Positions 23,309-30,008 of a stretch of DNA of 60,668 bases are shown here, in pieces. Numbering within the stretch: the stretch's first letter is position 1; every line of letters starts with the position of its first letter. The DNA is from Actinobacteria bacterium OV450 (lineage in GTDB: Bacteria > Actinomycetota > Actinomycetes > Streptomycetales > Streptomycetaceae): contig LJCW01000307.1 of the NCBI GenBank assembly GCA_001298555.1, positions 1 through 60,668 of the forward strand. Reading direction: 5' to 3'. The notes beneath the pieces are model-generated. The model saw only the letters and a list, made by a program, of their open reading frames with translations, had not been told where the DNA came from and searched no databases. A program made the position numbers and the translations under genes.

Positions 23309-23425
23309 ATGCCCAAAAACAAAAAGATCAAAGGCCGCCCAAAAGGACAAACCCCATGTGCCCAACCTCGGTATCTGGGCGACACATCTGGTACACAGAC
23401 GTCGCCCACACACCACGAGTCGTAG
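23309..23425 (+). CDS. Small basic peptide (38 aa)
   Basis: ATG 23309 directly follows the 23273-23304 hairpin. It begins MPKNKKIKGRPKGQTPCAQP, a strongly basic AT-hook-like start, and ends at 23425 inside the next frame. No ribosome site is visible because the hairpin occupies its place. Weakly supported. Confidence 0.35.
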   Translation: MPKNKKIKGRPKGQTPCAQPRYLGDTSGTQTSPTHHES

Positions 23426-23520
23426 CCCTCAACTGGTGCGTCCTCTGCTCCACACGACACCCCGACTTCCAACCCCCCGTTCCTGGGCGAACAACTCAAC
23501 CCAGCACCCAGCCAACATGA
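23356..23520 (+). CDS. Small hypothetical protein (54 aa)
   Basis: ATG 23356. RHIWYTDVAHTPRVVALNWC plus LCSTRHPDF has the character of a small zinc-binding phage protein (WCVLC). Its stop overlaps the HNH start at 23517 (ATGA), supporting coupling. Confidence 0.5.
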   Translation: MCPTSVSGRHIWYTDVAHTPRVVALNWCVLCSTRHPDFQPPVPGRTTQPSTQPT

Positions 23521-24023
23521 GAACCCGATGCCGATGCGGAACCGGCTACTACAACCCGGCAAAACATCAACGCTGCTACGAATGCGGGCAAGCCGAAAGG
23601 GAAGCAGCCGGTATCGCATGCCTATGGTGCGGAAACATCCACCCTGCAAAATATGCCGAATGCTTCGCGTGCAAACGGCAAGCCGACCGCGGCGAAGAAG
23701 CACAGCAAACCCGAACCATGGTCATCGCAAGAGACAGATTCCTGTGCCGCATGGACAGAAACGATGCAGGGCTGAAAGTCGCACACATTCAGCCCTGCAT
23801 CATGGGCGGCACCGGACAGCCCTGGAACCTCTTCACCATCTGCCAGGACTGCAACCAGCAGAAAATACGCAAAGGCTGGACGATCCCAGGCCCCTACGCG
23901 GCACAGCTAGAACTCAGCTACGAAATCTACCTCGGGCGGCTATGGGACTTCCTCACAGCCGACCAGCAGCTCATCCTCGCCAACGAAGCGGAAACCTGGT
24001 TCGAACACAGGGTGGTGCTATGA
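23517..24023 (+). CDS. Zinc-finger HNH endonuclease-like protein
   Basis: 168 residues from ATG 23517. Three zinc half-site pairs precede the nuclease core: CRCGTGYYNPAKHQRCYECG and CLWCGNIHPAKYAECFACKR. Then RDRFLCRM, VAHIQPCIMGGTGQPWN and TICQDCNQQKIRKG give the HNH fold (the central Asn as N-L, C-x-x-C flanks). Serial zinc fingers plus HNH resemble phage and homing-type nucleases. Confidence 0.75.
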   Translation: MRTRCRCGTGYYNPAKHQRCYECGQAEREAAGIACLWCGNIHPAKYAECFACKRQADRGEEAQQTRTMVIARDRFLCRMDRNDAGLKVAHIQPCIMGGTGQPWNLFTICQDCNQQKIRKGWTIPGPYAAQLELSYEIYLGRLWDFLTADQQLILANEAETWFEHRVVL

Positions 24024-24709
24024 ATCGGCATTTCGTTCGTGACACCCGGCCTGAAATAGGGCAATGCGCCCGATGCCAGGAAGTCGTACTGCTCTGCCAG
24101 GTCAACGGTTTCAAAGTCGCCGCCGACACCCTGAGCCTCACAGTCGACGACTACAGGCAGGCCGTCATCGACAACCGCCAGACGTACGACGTCGTCGAGC
24201 GTGATGGGAAGCTGCACCGCCTCAAGCCGCGTACAGCCGCCGTCGCCTACAGGGACGGACTGTACGTAGTCCGAGACCACGGCTGCGGCGCAGCCGCCGC
24301 AGCACCGAGCACCAAACAGGGGCCCGCAACCCCTCCACAAGCCCCTGCGACGCCTGGCAGCGACTCGGCTGGACTCCACCAGCCACCTGCCCCCGCCAGG
24401 GGCTCACCGACGACCTCAGACCCAAATCCTGCCGCACCTGCGACCCACCCCCCTTTTAAGCGCCGCGTCGCAACGTGCGACGACTGCAGGCATGGCATCT
24501 ACGAGAACCAGCTGCACGTGATGGCCACTCACGGCCGCACGGTGCACTTCGCGCGGCACGCCGATCCGCAGGACTGCGTCACCGCCGCCGGGGACGTGCT
24601 GTGGGAAGAGCAGGACTACGACGCCCTGCACTCCATGCCCTGGGCCCTTCACGGGCGGCCTATCGATGACGTCCCTCTGCCGGCCACGATCCGATTTGAG
24701 GAGAAATGA
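24020..24709 (+). CDS. Hypothetical phage protein with Cys-rich ends and Pro/Ala linker
   Basis: 229 residues from ATG 24020, overlapping the previous stop. The N-terminal ~90 residues contain CARCQEVVLLCQVNGFKVAA and a beta-rich section. Residues ~95-150 are a Pro/Ala/Thr linker. The C-terminal domain (VATCDDCRHGIYENQLHVMA ... HFARHADPQDCVTAAGD) has further Cys/His. Codon usage is more GC-rich than upstream genes, suggesting a different source. Function unknown. Confidence 0.65.
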   Translation: MNRHFVRDTRPEIGQCARCQEVVLLCQVNGFKVAADTLSLTVDDYRQAVIDNRQTYDVVERDGKLHRLKPRTAAVAYRDGLYVVRDHGCGAAAAAPSTKQGPATPPQAPATPGSDSAGLHQPPAPARGSPTTSDPNPAAPATHPPFKRRVATCDDCRHGIYENQLHVMATHGRTVHFARHADPQDCVTAAGDVLWEEQDYDALHSMPWALHGRPIDDVPLPATIRFEEK

Positions 24710-24954
24710 GCCGTTCAAAGATCAAAATATGGAAACACGACGGTCTCTGGTACTGGAACTGCACGCAGTGCCCCTACTCGCCTACGCCATCGTTCTCCTG
24801 GTCGCTCGCCATGCAGTGGGCCCAGTACCACCACCGTCTATGGCATCGGGAGACCGACCACGCCGCCGCTATCCCACACGACATGCCGACGCCGCCCAAC
24901 GGCGTCCACTACGACTGGAGCAGCACCGGCACACACCTCAAGGTGGTGGAGTGA
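24706..24954 (+). CDS. Hypothetical phage protein (82 aa)
   Basis: Start overlaps the previous stop (ATGA). KIWKHDGLWYWNCTQCPYSP and FSWSLAMQWAQYHHRLWH match a short actinophage/Streptomyces family with C-x-x-C and a W-H-rich helix; function unknown. Confidence 0.65.
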   Translation: MSRSKIKIWKHDGLWYWNCTQCPYSPTPSFSWSLAMQWAQYHHRLWHRETDHAAAIPHDMPTPPNGVHYDWSSTGTHLKVVE

Positions 24955-24957
24955 CCC

Positions 24958-25512
24958 TTGGACCCCTACCTCCAGCTACGCGAGTGTCTGGCCGAGTTCA
25001 CCGACGGCTGGACCGAGCGCCGCGAATACAAGATCCAAACATCGGGGGGCCTGGAAATAAGGGTGGAGGCCATCCGACACCCCGGCTTGCTCTACCAGCT
25101 CAACAACTATGAAGTGCTCAAGACGAATCGTCCCGAGCGGGGAGCGCCCAACAAGCCAGGCAGCCGGCCCCCAGCCACACTCGACGCCGTCGAGCTGTTG
25201 GATGACATCGCCGAAGCATTCACCCAGTGGCACTCCATAACGACGTCTGATGATGCCCACGTCGATGACGTGCGGGCCTGCCTGAGGACGTTCCGGCACC
25301 TGGCCCGCCGCGCGCGCTGGCTCCTCGGCTACGACGTCCCCACCACTTATCTCGACGGCCACGTCTGCGACCAGTGCGGCGGCGCCCTGCGCGTCGCAAT
25401 CGACTGGTCCAGTGATATCCGGTGCGCCGGCCGCCCCGACGCTCCGCCCTGCGGCAAGGAGTACTCACGGTGGCAGCTCGCCGTCGACCACATCAGGGAG
25501 CTCACGGGATGA
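24958..25512 (+). CDS. Conserved actinophage protein with C-terminal zinc ribbon
   Basis: 184 residues; TTG 24958 is the only suitable early start. The N-terminal helical part (YLQLRECLAEFTDGWTERRE ... AIRHPGLLYQLNNYEVLK) leads to an acidic helix and a C-terminal ribbon (GHVCDQCGGALRVAIDWSSD ... CGKEYSRWQLAVDHI). The layout recurs in actinophage genomes upstream of terminase; role unproven. Confidence 0.65.
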   Translation: MDPYLQLRECLAEFTDGWTERREYKIQTSGGLEIRVEAIRHPGLLYQLNNYEVLKTNRPERGAPNKPGSRPPATLDAVELLDDIAEAFTQWHSITTSDDAHVDDVRACLRTFRHLARRARWLLGYDVPTTYLDGHVCDQCGGALRVAIDWSSDIRCAGRPDAPPCGKEYSRWQLAVDHIRELTG

Positions 25513-25709
25513 GCGACACCGGCGACTACGAGTGGATCGACGTCGGCACGTTCGGCGATCCAGACCGGCGCATCCGCGGCCGCTGTTTGCACCGGACACG
25601 ACACATAGTGCCCGTGTATGCCCTGGTGACCGGTGAGCACGTCGCCAACCTGTGTGTCCTATGCGATGAGCAATTGGAGCCTGAATGGCGCGGCCACGAA
25701 AGAAGCTAG
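25509..25709 (+). CDS. Hypothetical zinc-binding protein (66 aa)
   Basis: ATG 25509 overlaps the previous stop. GRCLHRTRHIVPVYAL and NLCVLCDEQLEPEW supply three cysteines and a histidine. Small structural zinc protein; function unknown. Confidence 0.6.
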   Translation: MSDTGDYEWIDVGTFGDPDRRIRGRCLHRTRHIVPVYALVTGEHVANLCVLCDEQLEPEWRGHERS

Positions 25710-25921
25710 TCACCACAGACCTTGCCGCGATCTACATACTCCGAATCCAGAAGCCCAATGAACATCAACTGTTCCGCGAGGACGACCTACAGCGAGCCAA
25801 ATACCGCATCTACAACGCGGCCCGCGACGGCAAGATCAAGCGACACGGAGGACGCACTAAGGGCCTCGCGCTATGGGATCTGGTCGAGCTTCACAGGGTG
25901 TTTGCGCCACGCGAAAAGTAG
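25685..25921 (+). CDS. Small HTH DNA-binding protein (78 aa)
   Basis: Overlaps the previous gene by 25 bp. LAAIYILRIQKPNEHQLFRE then AKYRIYNAARDGKIKRHGGR reads as a helix-turn-helix with a basic recognition segment and a short wing (LALWDLVELHRVF), typical of phage excisionase/MerR-like small regulators. Last gene before a strong terminator. Confidence 0.6.
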   Translation: MARPRKKLVTTDLAAIYILRIQKPNEHQLFREDDLQRAKYRIYNAARDGKIKRHGGRTKGLALWDLVELHRVFAPREK

Positions 25922-25964
25922 GGTATACTACGATCCGGTGCAGGTAGTCTGTGCCCAAATGACT

Positions 25965-25994
25965 AACCCGGGCCCTTGCGGGCCCGGGTTTTTT
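25965..25994. terminator. Strong bidirectional terminator between convergent genes
   Basis: aacccgggccc (25965-25975) pairs perfectly with gggcccgggtt (25980-25990) around ttgc, followed by tttt. On the minus strand it has an A/T-rich partner (aacccggg side), so it can serve the leftward gene ending at 25994 as well. It closes the early rightward operon. Confidence 0.88.
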
Positions 25995-26287
25995 CATGCC
26001 CTCTTGATCTGACCGAGCACGTTGTAGGGCAGTTCCCACGGATGGGCGTCGCCCCTGCTGCTGAGCAGCGCACACGCGAGAACACGCGCCCAGGGTCGCG
26101 GAAGCGTGATACGCGAAGGCTCCCTGAGGTCAGCGGCTGAGGATGCCCACGAGATGAGCGTCGAGCGAATGTCGCGCTCTGACGCGTCCGATGCATAGTT
26201 CTCGGCGGCTAGTAGCTCGGCCACAGCGTGCCAGTCGTCGCCCCGCAGCTTGATCTCGTACGCCTCACGTGTCAGCTCCACCCTCAT
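25994..26287 (-). CDS. Leftward hypothetical protein (97 aa)
   Basis: The product starts MRVELTREAYEIKLRGDDWH and continues VAELLAAENY, SERDIRSTLISWASSAADL and RPWARVLACALL: a convincing acidic-basic helical protein, not a shadow. It is isolated, convergent with the early operon and divergent (29 bp) from the HNH gene at 26317, the position of an independently expressed lysogeny gene. No HTH is obvious. I cannot assign a function. Confidence 0.68.
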   Translation of the reverse strand: MRVELTREAYEIKLRGDDWHAVAELLAAENYASDASERDIRSTLISWASSAADLREPSRITLPRPWARVLACALLSSRGDAHPWELPYNVLGQIKRA

Positions 26288-26316
26288 GTCTGCAGCGTAC
26301 CCCGCGAGGTGGCCCT

Positions 26317-26616
26317 ATGGATCAGGCCGGTGACGACTACCGGCGCGGCAGATCAGGACGCCCCCTGCAGCGGCTTAAAACATGGCTGAAACGCGAGGGC
26401 TCGAACATCTGCTGGCGTTGCGGCGTACCGATAGACCTGCGTCTCAACCAGTACAACGGGGACGGCAGAGACTGGACCCTAGATCACTACATACCCCTGT
26501 CAATCAACCCGGGCCTAGCTCTGGACAAGGGGAACGTTCGTGAAGCGCACCGGTCCTGCAATTCAAGCAGGGGAAACCGGAGCGGTACCAAAGGGCACAC
26601 CACCAGGAACTGGTAG
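26317..26616 (+). CDS. HNH endonuclease upstream of terminase
   Basis: 99 residues from ATG 26317 with gaggtgg as ribosome site. The core reads ICWRCGVPIDL, WTLDHYIPLSINPGLALDKG, NVREAHRSCNSSRGNRSG. H, N and the second zinc half (H..C) are present. HNH proteins beside terminase are required for cos cleavage in several HK97-like phages, so a packaging role is likely. It precedes the long non-coding, dyad-rich region. Confidence 0.82.
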   Translation: MDQAGDDYRRGRSGRPLQRLKTWLKREGSNICWRCGVPIDLRLNQYNGDGRDWTLDHYIPLSINPGLALDKGNVREAHRSCNSSRGNRSGTKGHTTRNW

Positions 26617-26816
26617 TGGCATAAGTGTGGGCTACCGCATTCAAAGGGCTGGCTAGCTAATGCACGGTGTGCGTATGTCAGCACACCCCATACTGATAGC
26701 GCACTGCGTAGGTCCAGGTATCTAGCGGTACATATCCAGCCCACACGCACACGCACGCACCCATTGCACACCTACCTATACGCGTATACCAATACAGTGC
26801 ATGCATATCCTATGCA

Positions 26817-26831
26817 TGCATGAGTATGCAT
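26817..26831. repeat. 15-bp dyad TGCATGAGTATGCAT, copy 1
   Basis: TGCAT-GAGT-ATGCA is a 5-bp inverted repeat around a 4-base spacer, and the 15-mer recurs exactly at 27287-27301. Exact duplication of a dyad in a non-coding region suggests a protein-binding site. Confidence 0.7.
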
Positions 26832-27286
26832 GTCCTATGCGTGTATGCATGCGCTGCCCTATAGCGTGGCTATGCAGTGGATGCATCGCCTATACGCAGC
26901 GGCGCACGGAGCACACCACATAGCGTTAACACCAATGCAGGCGTTATCAAGGCGATCAAACAAGCATTAACAATCGTCTCGCACAACGCCTCGCAGCGGC
27001 GCGTTGAGGCCTTGCGTCCACCCGAGACTGCTAAGCCCTCACAGAGCCGCACAGCGTGCTCCACGAGGCCGCGAGTGATACACCGGGCAGCCAACGCGCT
27101 CCAATCAGCGCGACGTATGCGTCGCGGTAATCACTCGGGGTGAACAGGTCTCCAAAGGCGCCCCCTCTCATCGCACCCCCGGCATCCCAGGGGGGCGGGG
27201 GTATCGCTTAAAAAATTGTGGCGGTTGACCCCCGCCTCTGGTAATCGTTTCTCTCCCCGTGGATTTTTATGCAGCGCTGGCCGGGC

Positions 27287-27301
27287 TGCATGAGTATGCA
27301 T
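27287..27301. repeat. 15-bp dyad TGCATGAGTATGCAT, copy 2
   Basis: Exact copy of 26817-26831, 38 bp before the first gene of the late operon (27339). Its placement fits an operator over the late promoter or a terminase-binding site. Confidence 0.7.
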
Positions 27302-27338
27302 TATTCGCCTGACCTGCATATATGCACTGGAGACCCGC

Positions 27339-27551
27339 ATGTCTCAGCTCGTTGATATTTCCCCAGAGGTCAGTTCTCTGCTGTCGAAGCTCGGCGTGGA
27401 GCCAGCGAACGTTCGGAGCCTAAGGGTCGGCCTGGATACGGTGCGCGTAGTTGCTTACGCGCTGGATGCAGATGGACGGAAGTTTGCGGACGACCGCGGC
27501 CATGCGGCTCTCGATGTCCTCACCTTTCCTGTACGGGTGTGCGTCATATGA
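27339..27551 (+). CDS. Hypothetical protein at start of late operon (70 aa)
   Basis: ATG 27339 with ctggag upstream. Small alpha/beta product (VSSLLSKLGVEPANVRSLRV ... FADDRGHAALDVLTFPVRVC). Overlaps the glycosyltransferase start by 4 bp from ATG 27548. No family recognised. Confidence 0.6.
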   Translation: MSQLVDISPEVSSLLSKLGVEPANVRSLRVGLDTVRVVAYALDADGRKFADDRGHAALDVLTFPVRVCVI

Positions 27552-28210
27552 GCGTCGTCGCTGCATACCTACATCCTGATCATGTGTCGCACTCGTTCAT
27601 GGATTCGATGTGGCGTGTGGCCATGTATGAGGCGGAGCGTGGCCGGTCGTTTGAGCGGTTTGCTGTGCGGTCTGGGCCGATGACGATTCCGGAGGCGCGG
27701 AATCTGGCGGTGGCGACGTTCCTGGATACGGATGCCGAGTACCTGTGGTGTGTGGATTCGGATATGGGGTTCGCTGATGACGCGCTTGAGCGTCTGAGGG
27801 CGGAGTGTGGGCCGGCGGCGCCGGTTGTGGGCGCATTCTGTTTGGGTCAGTTCTCTGGGGAGCCTGACGGCATGGGCGGGTTTAAGCGTTCTGCTGTGGC
27901 GACTCTCTATCAGTGGAATGACCGCGGCGGTCTAACGCTGGACCCGAATGCGACGTTTCCTGAAAATGAGATGGTGCGGGTCGGTGGGACGGGTGCGGCT
28001 TGCTTGATTGTGCACCGCAGCGTCTTGGAGCGTATGCAGGATGTGTTCGGCCGGCATCGTTGGTTTACGCGCATCGTGAAGGATAACGGTGGGACGACTG
28101 TGGGTGAGGATTTGTCGTTCTGTTATCGGCTTCACGAGATGGGTGTCCCTATTTTTGTGCATACGGGGATTCGTACCACTCACCACAAGAGTGTTTATTT
28201 GGGGCAGTGA
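27548..28210 (+). CDS. Phage glycosyltransferase (GT-A fold)
   Basis: 220 residues from ATG 27548. ARNLAVATFLDTDAEYLWCV followed by DSDMGFADDALERL supplies the D-x-D metal/nucleotide-sugar site of GT-A enzymes. MTIPEARN and the later VGGTGAACLIVHRSV, GEDLSFCYRLHEMG support a GT2-like core. Phage glycosyltransferases modify phage DNA, virion proteins or host wall glycans; placement directly before terminase is recurrent in actinophages. Target unknown. Confidence 0.78.
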   Translation: MSVVAAYLHPDHVSHSFMDSMWRVAMYEAERGRSFERFAVRSGPMTIPEARNLAVATFLDTDAEYLWCVDSDMGFADDALERLRAECGPAAPVVGAFCLGQFSGEPDGMGGFKRSAVATLYQWNDRGGLTLDPNATFPENEMVRVGGTGAACLIVHRSVLERMQDVFGRHRWFTRIVKDNGGTTVGEDLSFCYRLHEMGVPIFVHTGIRTTHHKSVYLGQ

Positions 28211-28212
28211 TT

Positions 28213-28497
28213 ATGAGCGAGTTTCGTAATGCGATCAAGAGTGGTGATCGGCGGACGTCGCTGGTCGCGTTGCGGGACATGCTCGCCGACAAGCTCGATG
28301 CGGGCATGTGCACGCACTGTGGCGGGCCTCGGGGTGAGGCGGCCGGCTTGGCTGCGCTTTCGCTGCGCCTCCTGAAAGTCATGGACGAGCTGGACGCGAT
28401 TCCCCCGGAGGGCGAGGTGAGCACGCGTGACGACCTCGCTGCTCGACGCGCCCGTAACCGGCAATCAGACCCCGAGGATCGAGCATCTACCGTCTGA
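28213..28497 (+). CDS. Terminase small subunit-like protein
   Basis: 94 residues from ATG 28213. EFRNAIKSGDRRTSLVALRD, MLADKLDAG, and AALSLRLLKVMDELDAI match small actinophage proteins immediately before large terminase and usually annotated small terminase. The CTHCGGPRG loop differs from the usual 'APR' stretch and adds two cysteines. Overlaps the large subunit by 71 bp. Confidence 0.7.
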   Translation: MSEFRNAIKSGDRRTSLVALRDMLADKLDAGMCTHCGGPRGEAAGLAALSLRLLKVMDELDAIPPEGEVSTRDDLAARRARNRQSDPEDRASTV

Positions 28498-29986
28498 CAT
28501 CTGGCGGAGCGACGGCCAGGAGGCCATCGAGCTTGCCGAGTCGGCTGGGCTCGTCCTTGACCCGTGGCAGCAGTACTGCATCCACCACTCGCTGACGTTC
28601 CGCCGTAACGGCTCCTGGGCGGCCAAAGAGGTCGGGCTCGTCGTTTCCCGCCAGAACGGCAAGGGGTCGATCCTTGAGGCCCGTGAGCTGGCTGGGTTGT
28701 TCCTCCTCGACGAGGAAATGATCATCCACTCGGCTCACCTCTTCGACACGAGCCTTGAAGCGTTCACACGCATACTCACGCTCATCGAGTCGACGCCCGA
28801 CCTGGACAAGTTCGTCAGCTCTCACGGCGGCTCTGTGAAGCGCAGCCACGGCGAAGAGGGCATCACCATCTACCGGGACGGCAAGAAACGCCGTCTGCGG
28901 TTCAAGACGCGCACCAAGGGTGGCGGTCGTGGTCTGACGGGTGACTGCGTCATCTGCGATGAAGCCATGTACTTGGACAGCCCGCAGGTGGCTGCGCTGC
29001 TGCCGACGGTGTCGGCTCGTCCGAATCCCCAGATTTGGTACACCGGGTCGGCGGGCGATGAGAACTCGGAGCACTTCGGTCGTGTCCGCAGCCGCGCTAT
29101 CGCGCACTCGGATCCCCGGCTGTTCTTCGCTGAGTGGTCGGTGGACGCGTGTGGGGACTACTGCTCCGATCCTTGCGAGGAGGGGCACGATGCGACGGGA
29201 GTGCCGGCCACTGACCACCCGCTCACGGAGGCATTGGTCCGTTCGTATGCGCGGGCGAATCCAGGCTTGGGCCTGCGTATCTCGGTCGAGCACTGTGAGA
29301 CAGAGCGTCGGTCCATGGACGGGGAAGCGTTCAAGGCGGAGCGGCTAGGGGTCGGCACGTGGCCCGTTGAGGGTGACGCGTGGCGCGTCATCGATGAAGA
29401 GTCGTGGATGAACCGCTACGACCCGCTTTCGGTTCCGCAGAAGCCTCTTGTCCTGGCCGTGGACGTCACGCCTGACCGGTCCCGGTCCTGCATCGCGGTG
29501 GCGGGCGCGAACGGTGAAGGCCTGACGCACGTCGAAGTTACAGGGCGTGACGAGCGCCTTGATATTCGTCCGGGCACTGCGTGGGTGGTGCCTCGGCTGA
29601 AGCAGTTGATGAAGGAGCACCGCATCACGCATGTCGTGATCGACCGCGGCGGTCAGGCCGGCATGTTCCATGATGAGCTGGACGCCGAGCCTGGCATCAC
29701 TGTTCTTACGCCGACGGCCCGCGAGTATGCGCAGGGGTGCGGATGGTTTGCGGGCGGTGTCCGCCCTCGGCGTGGAAACAGTCCGTGGATCGCCCATATC
29801 AACCAGCCTCAGTTGACGACGGCTGTTGCGGGCGCTGATAAGCGTGATCTGGCTGATCTGTGGGCGTGGGACAAGCGGACGGCTACTGCGGATATTTCGC
29901 CTCTTGTTGCTGCGACGTTGGCGGCGTGGGGTCATCACAAGGTTGCGACGAAACCGAGGCCGAAGCCGAAGGCTGCTTTCCGATAG
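28427..29986 (+). CDS. Terminase large subunit
   Basis: 519 residues from GTG 28427. The ATPase has VVSRQNGKGSILEARELAGL (Walker A-like with the usual phage N-G-K-G), CVICDEAMYLDSPQVAALLP (Walker B) and IWYTGSAGDENS (coupling). The nuclease starts VLAVDVTPDRSRSCIAVAG with the first metal Asp, then HVVIDRGGQAG and a late Asp in DKRDLADLWAWDK. It cuts and pumps DNA into the prohead through the portal encoded next. Confidence 0.92.
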   Translation: MTTSLLDAPVTGNQTPRIEHLPSDIWRSDGQEAIELAESAGLVLDPWQQYCIHHSLTFRRNGSWAAKEVGLVVSRQNGKGSILEARELAGLFLLDEEMIIHSAHLFDTSLEAFTRILTLIESTPDLDKFVSSHGGSVKRSHGEEGITIYRDGKKRRLRFKTRTKGGGRGLTGDCVICDEAMYLDSPQVAALLPTVSARPNPQIWYTGSAGDENSEHFGRVRSRAIAHSDPRLFFAEWSVDACGDYCSDPCEEGHDATGVPATDHPLTEALVRSYARANPGLGLRISVEHCETERRSMDGEAFKAERLGVGTWPVEGDAWRVIDEESWMNRYDPLSVPQKPLVLAVDVTPDRSRSCIAVAGANGEGLTHVEVTGRDERLDIRPGTAWVVPRLKQLMKEHRITHVVIDRGGQAGMFHDELDAEPGITVLTPTAREYAQGCGWFAGGVRPRRGNSPWIAHINQPQLTTAVAGADKRDLADLWAWDKRTATADISPLVAATLAAWGHHKVATKPRPKPKAAFR

Positions 29987-30008
29987 TGACTGATGCGAGG
30001 TGAATCCT

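Larger units (their letters stand above)
26617..27338. other. Long non-coding region: ATGCAT-rich, candidate packaging/origin/operator site
   Basis: No convincing gene in 722 bp; minus-strand frames at 26487-26771, 26870-27094 and 27131-27340 have no sensible composition. 26750-26890 is dominated by alternating purine-pyrimidine steps with six or more ATGCAT or near copies (26801, 26812, 26816, 26826, 26845, 26881). 27165-27240 holds G/C tracts including gcgggggt (27192-27199 area) and its complement acccccgc about 30 bases later, around an AT-rich tttaaaaaattg-like centre. The position between HNH and terminase is where cos sites lie in related phages. Confidence 0.6.

Noticed and set aside
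25922..25990. Small RNA from TATACT (25924) to the terminator
   Set aside because: The -35 (TTTGCG) is poor and the segment is only the 3' end between convergent genes.
26870..27094. Leftward 74-codon frame in the pre-terminase region
   Set aside because: No ribosome site, odd composition, and it covers ATGCAT repeats; treated as non-coding.
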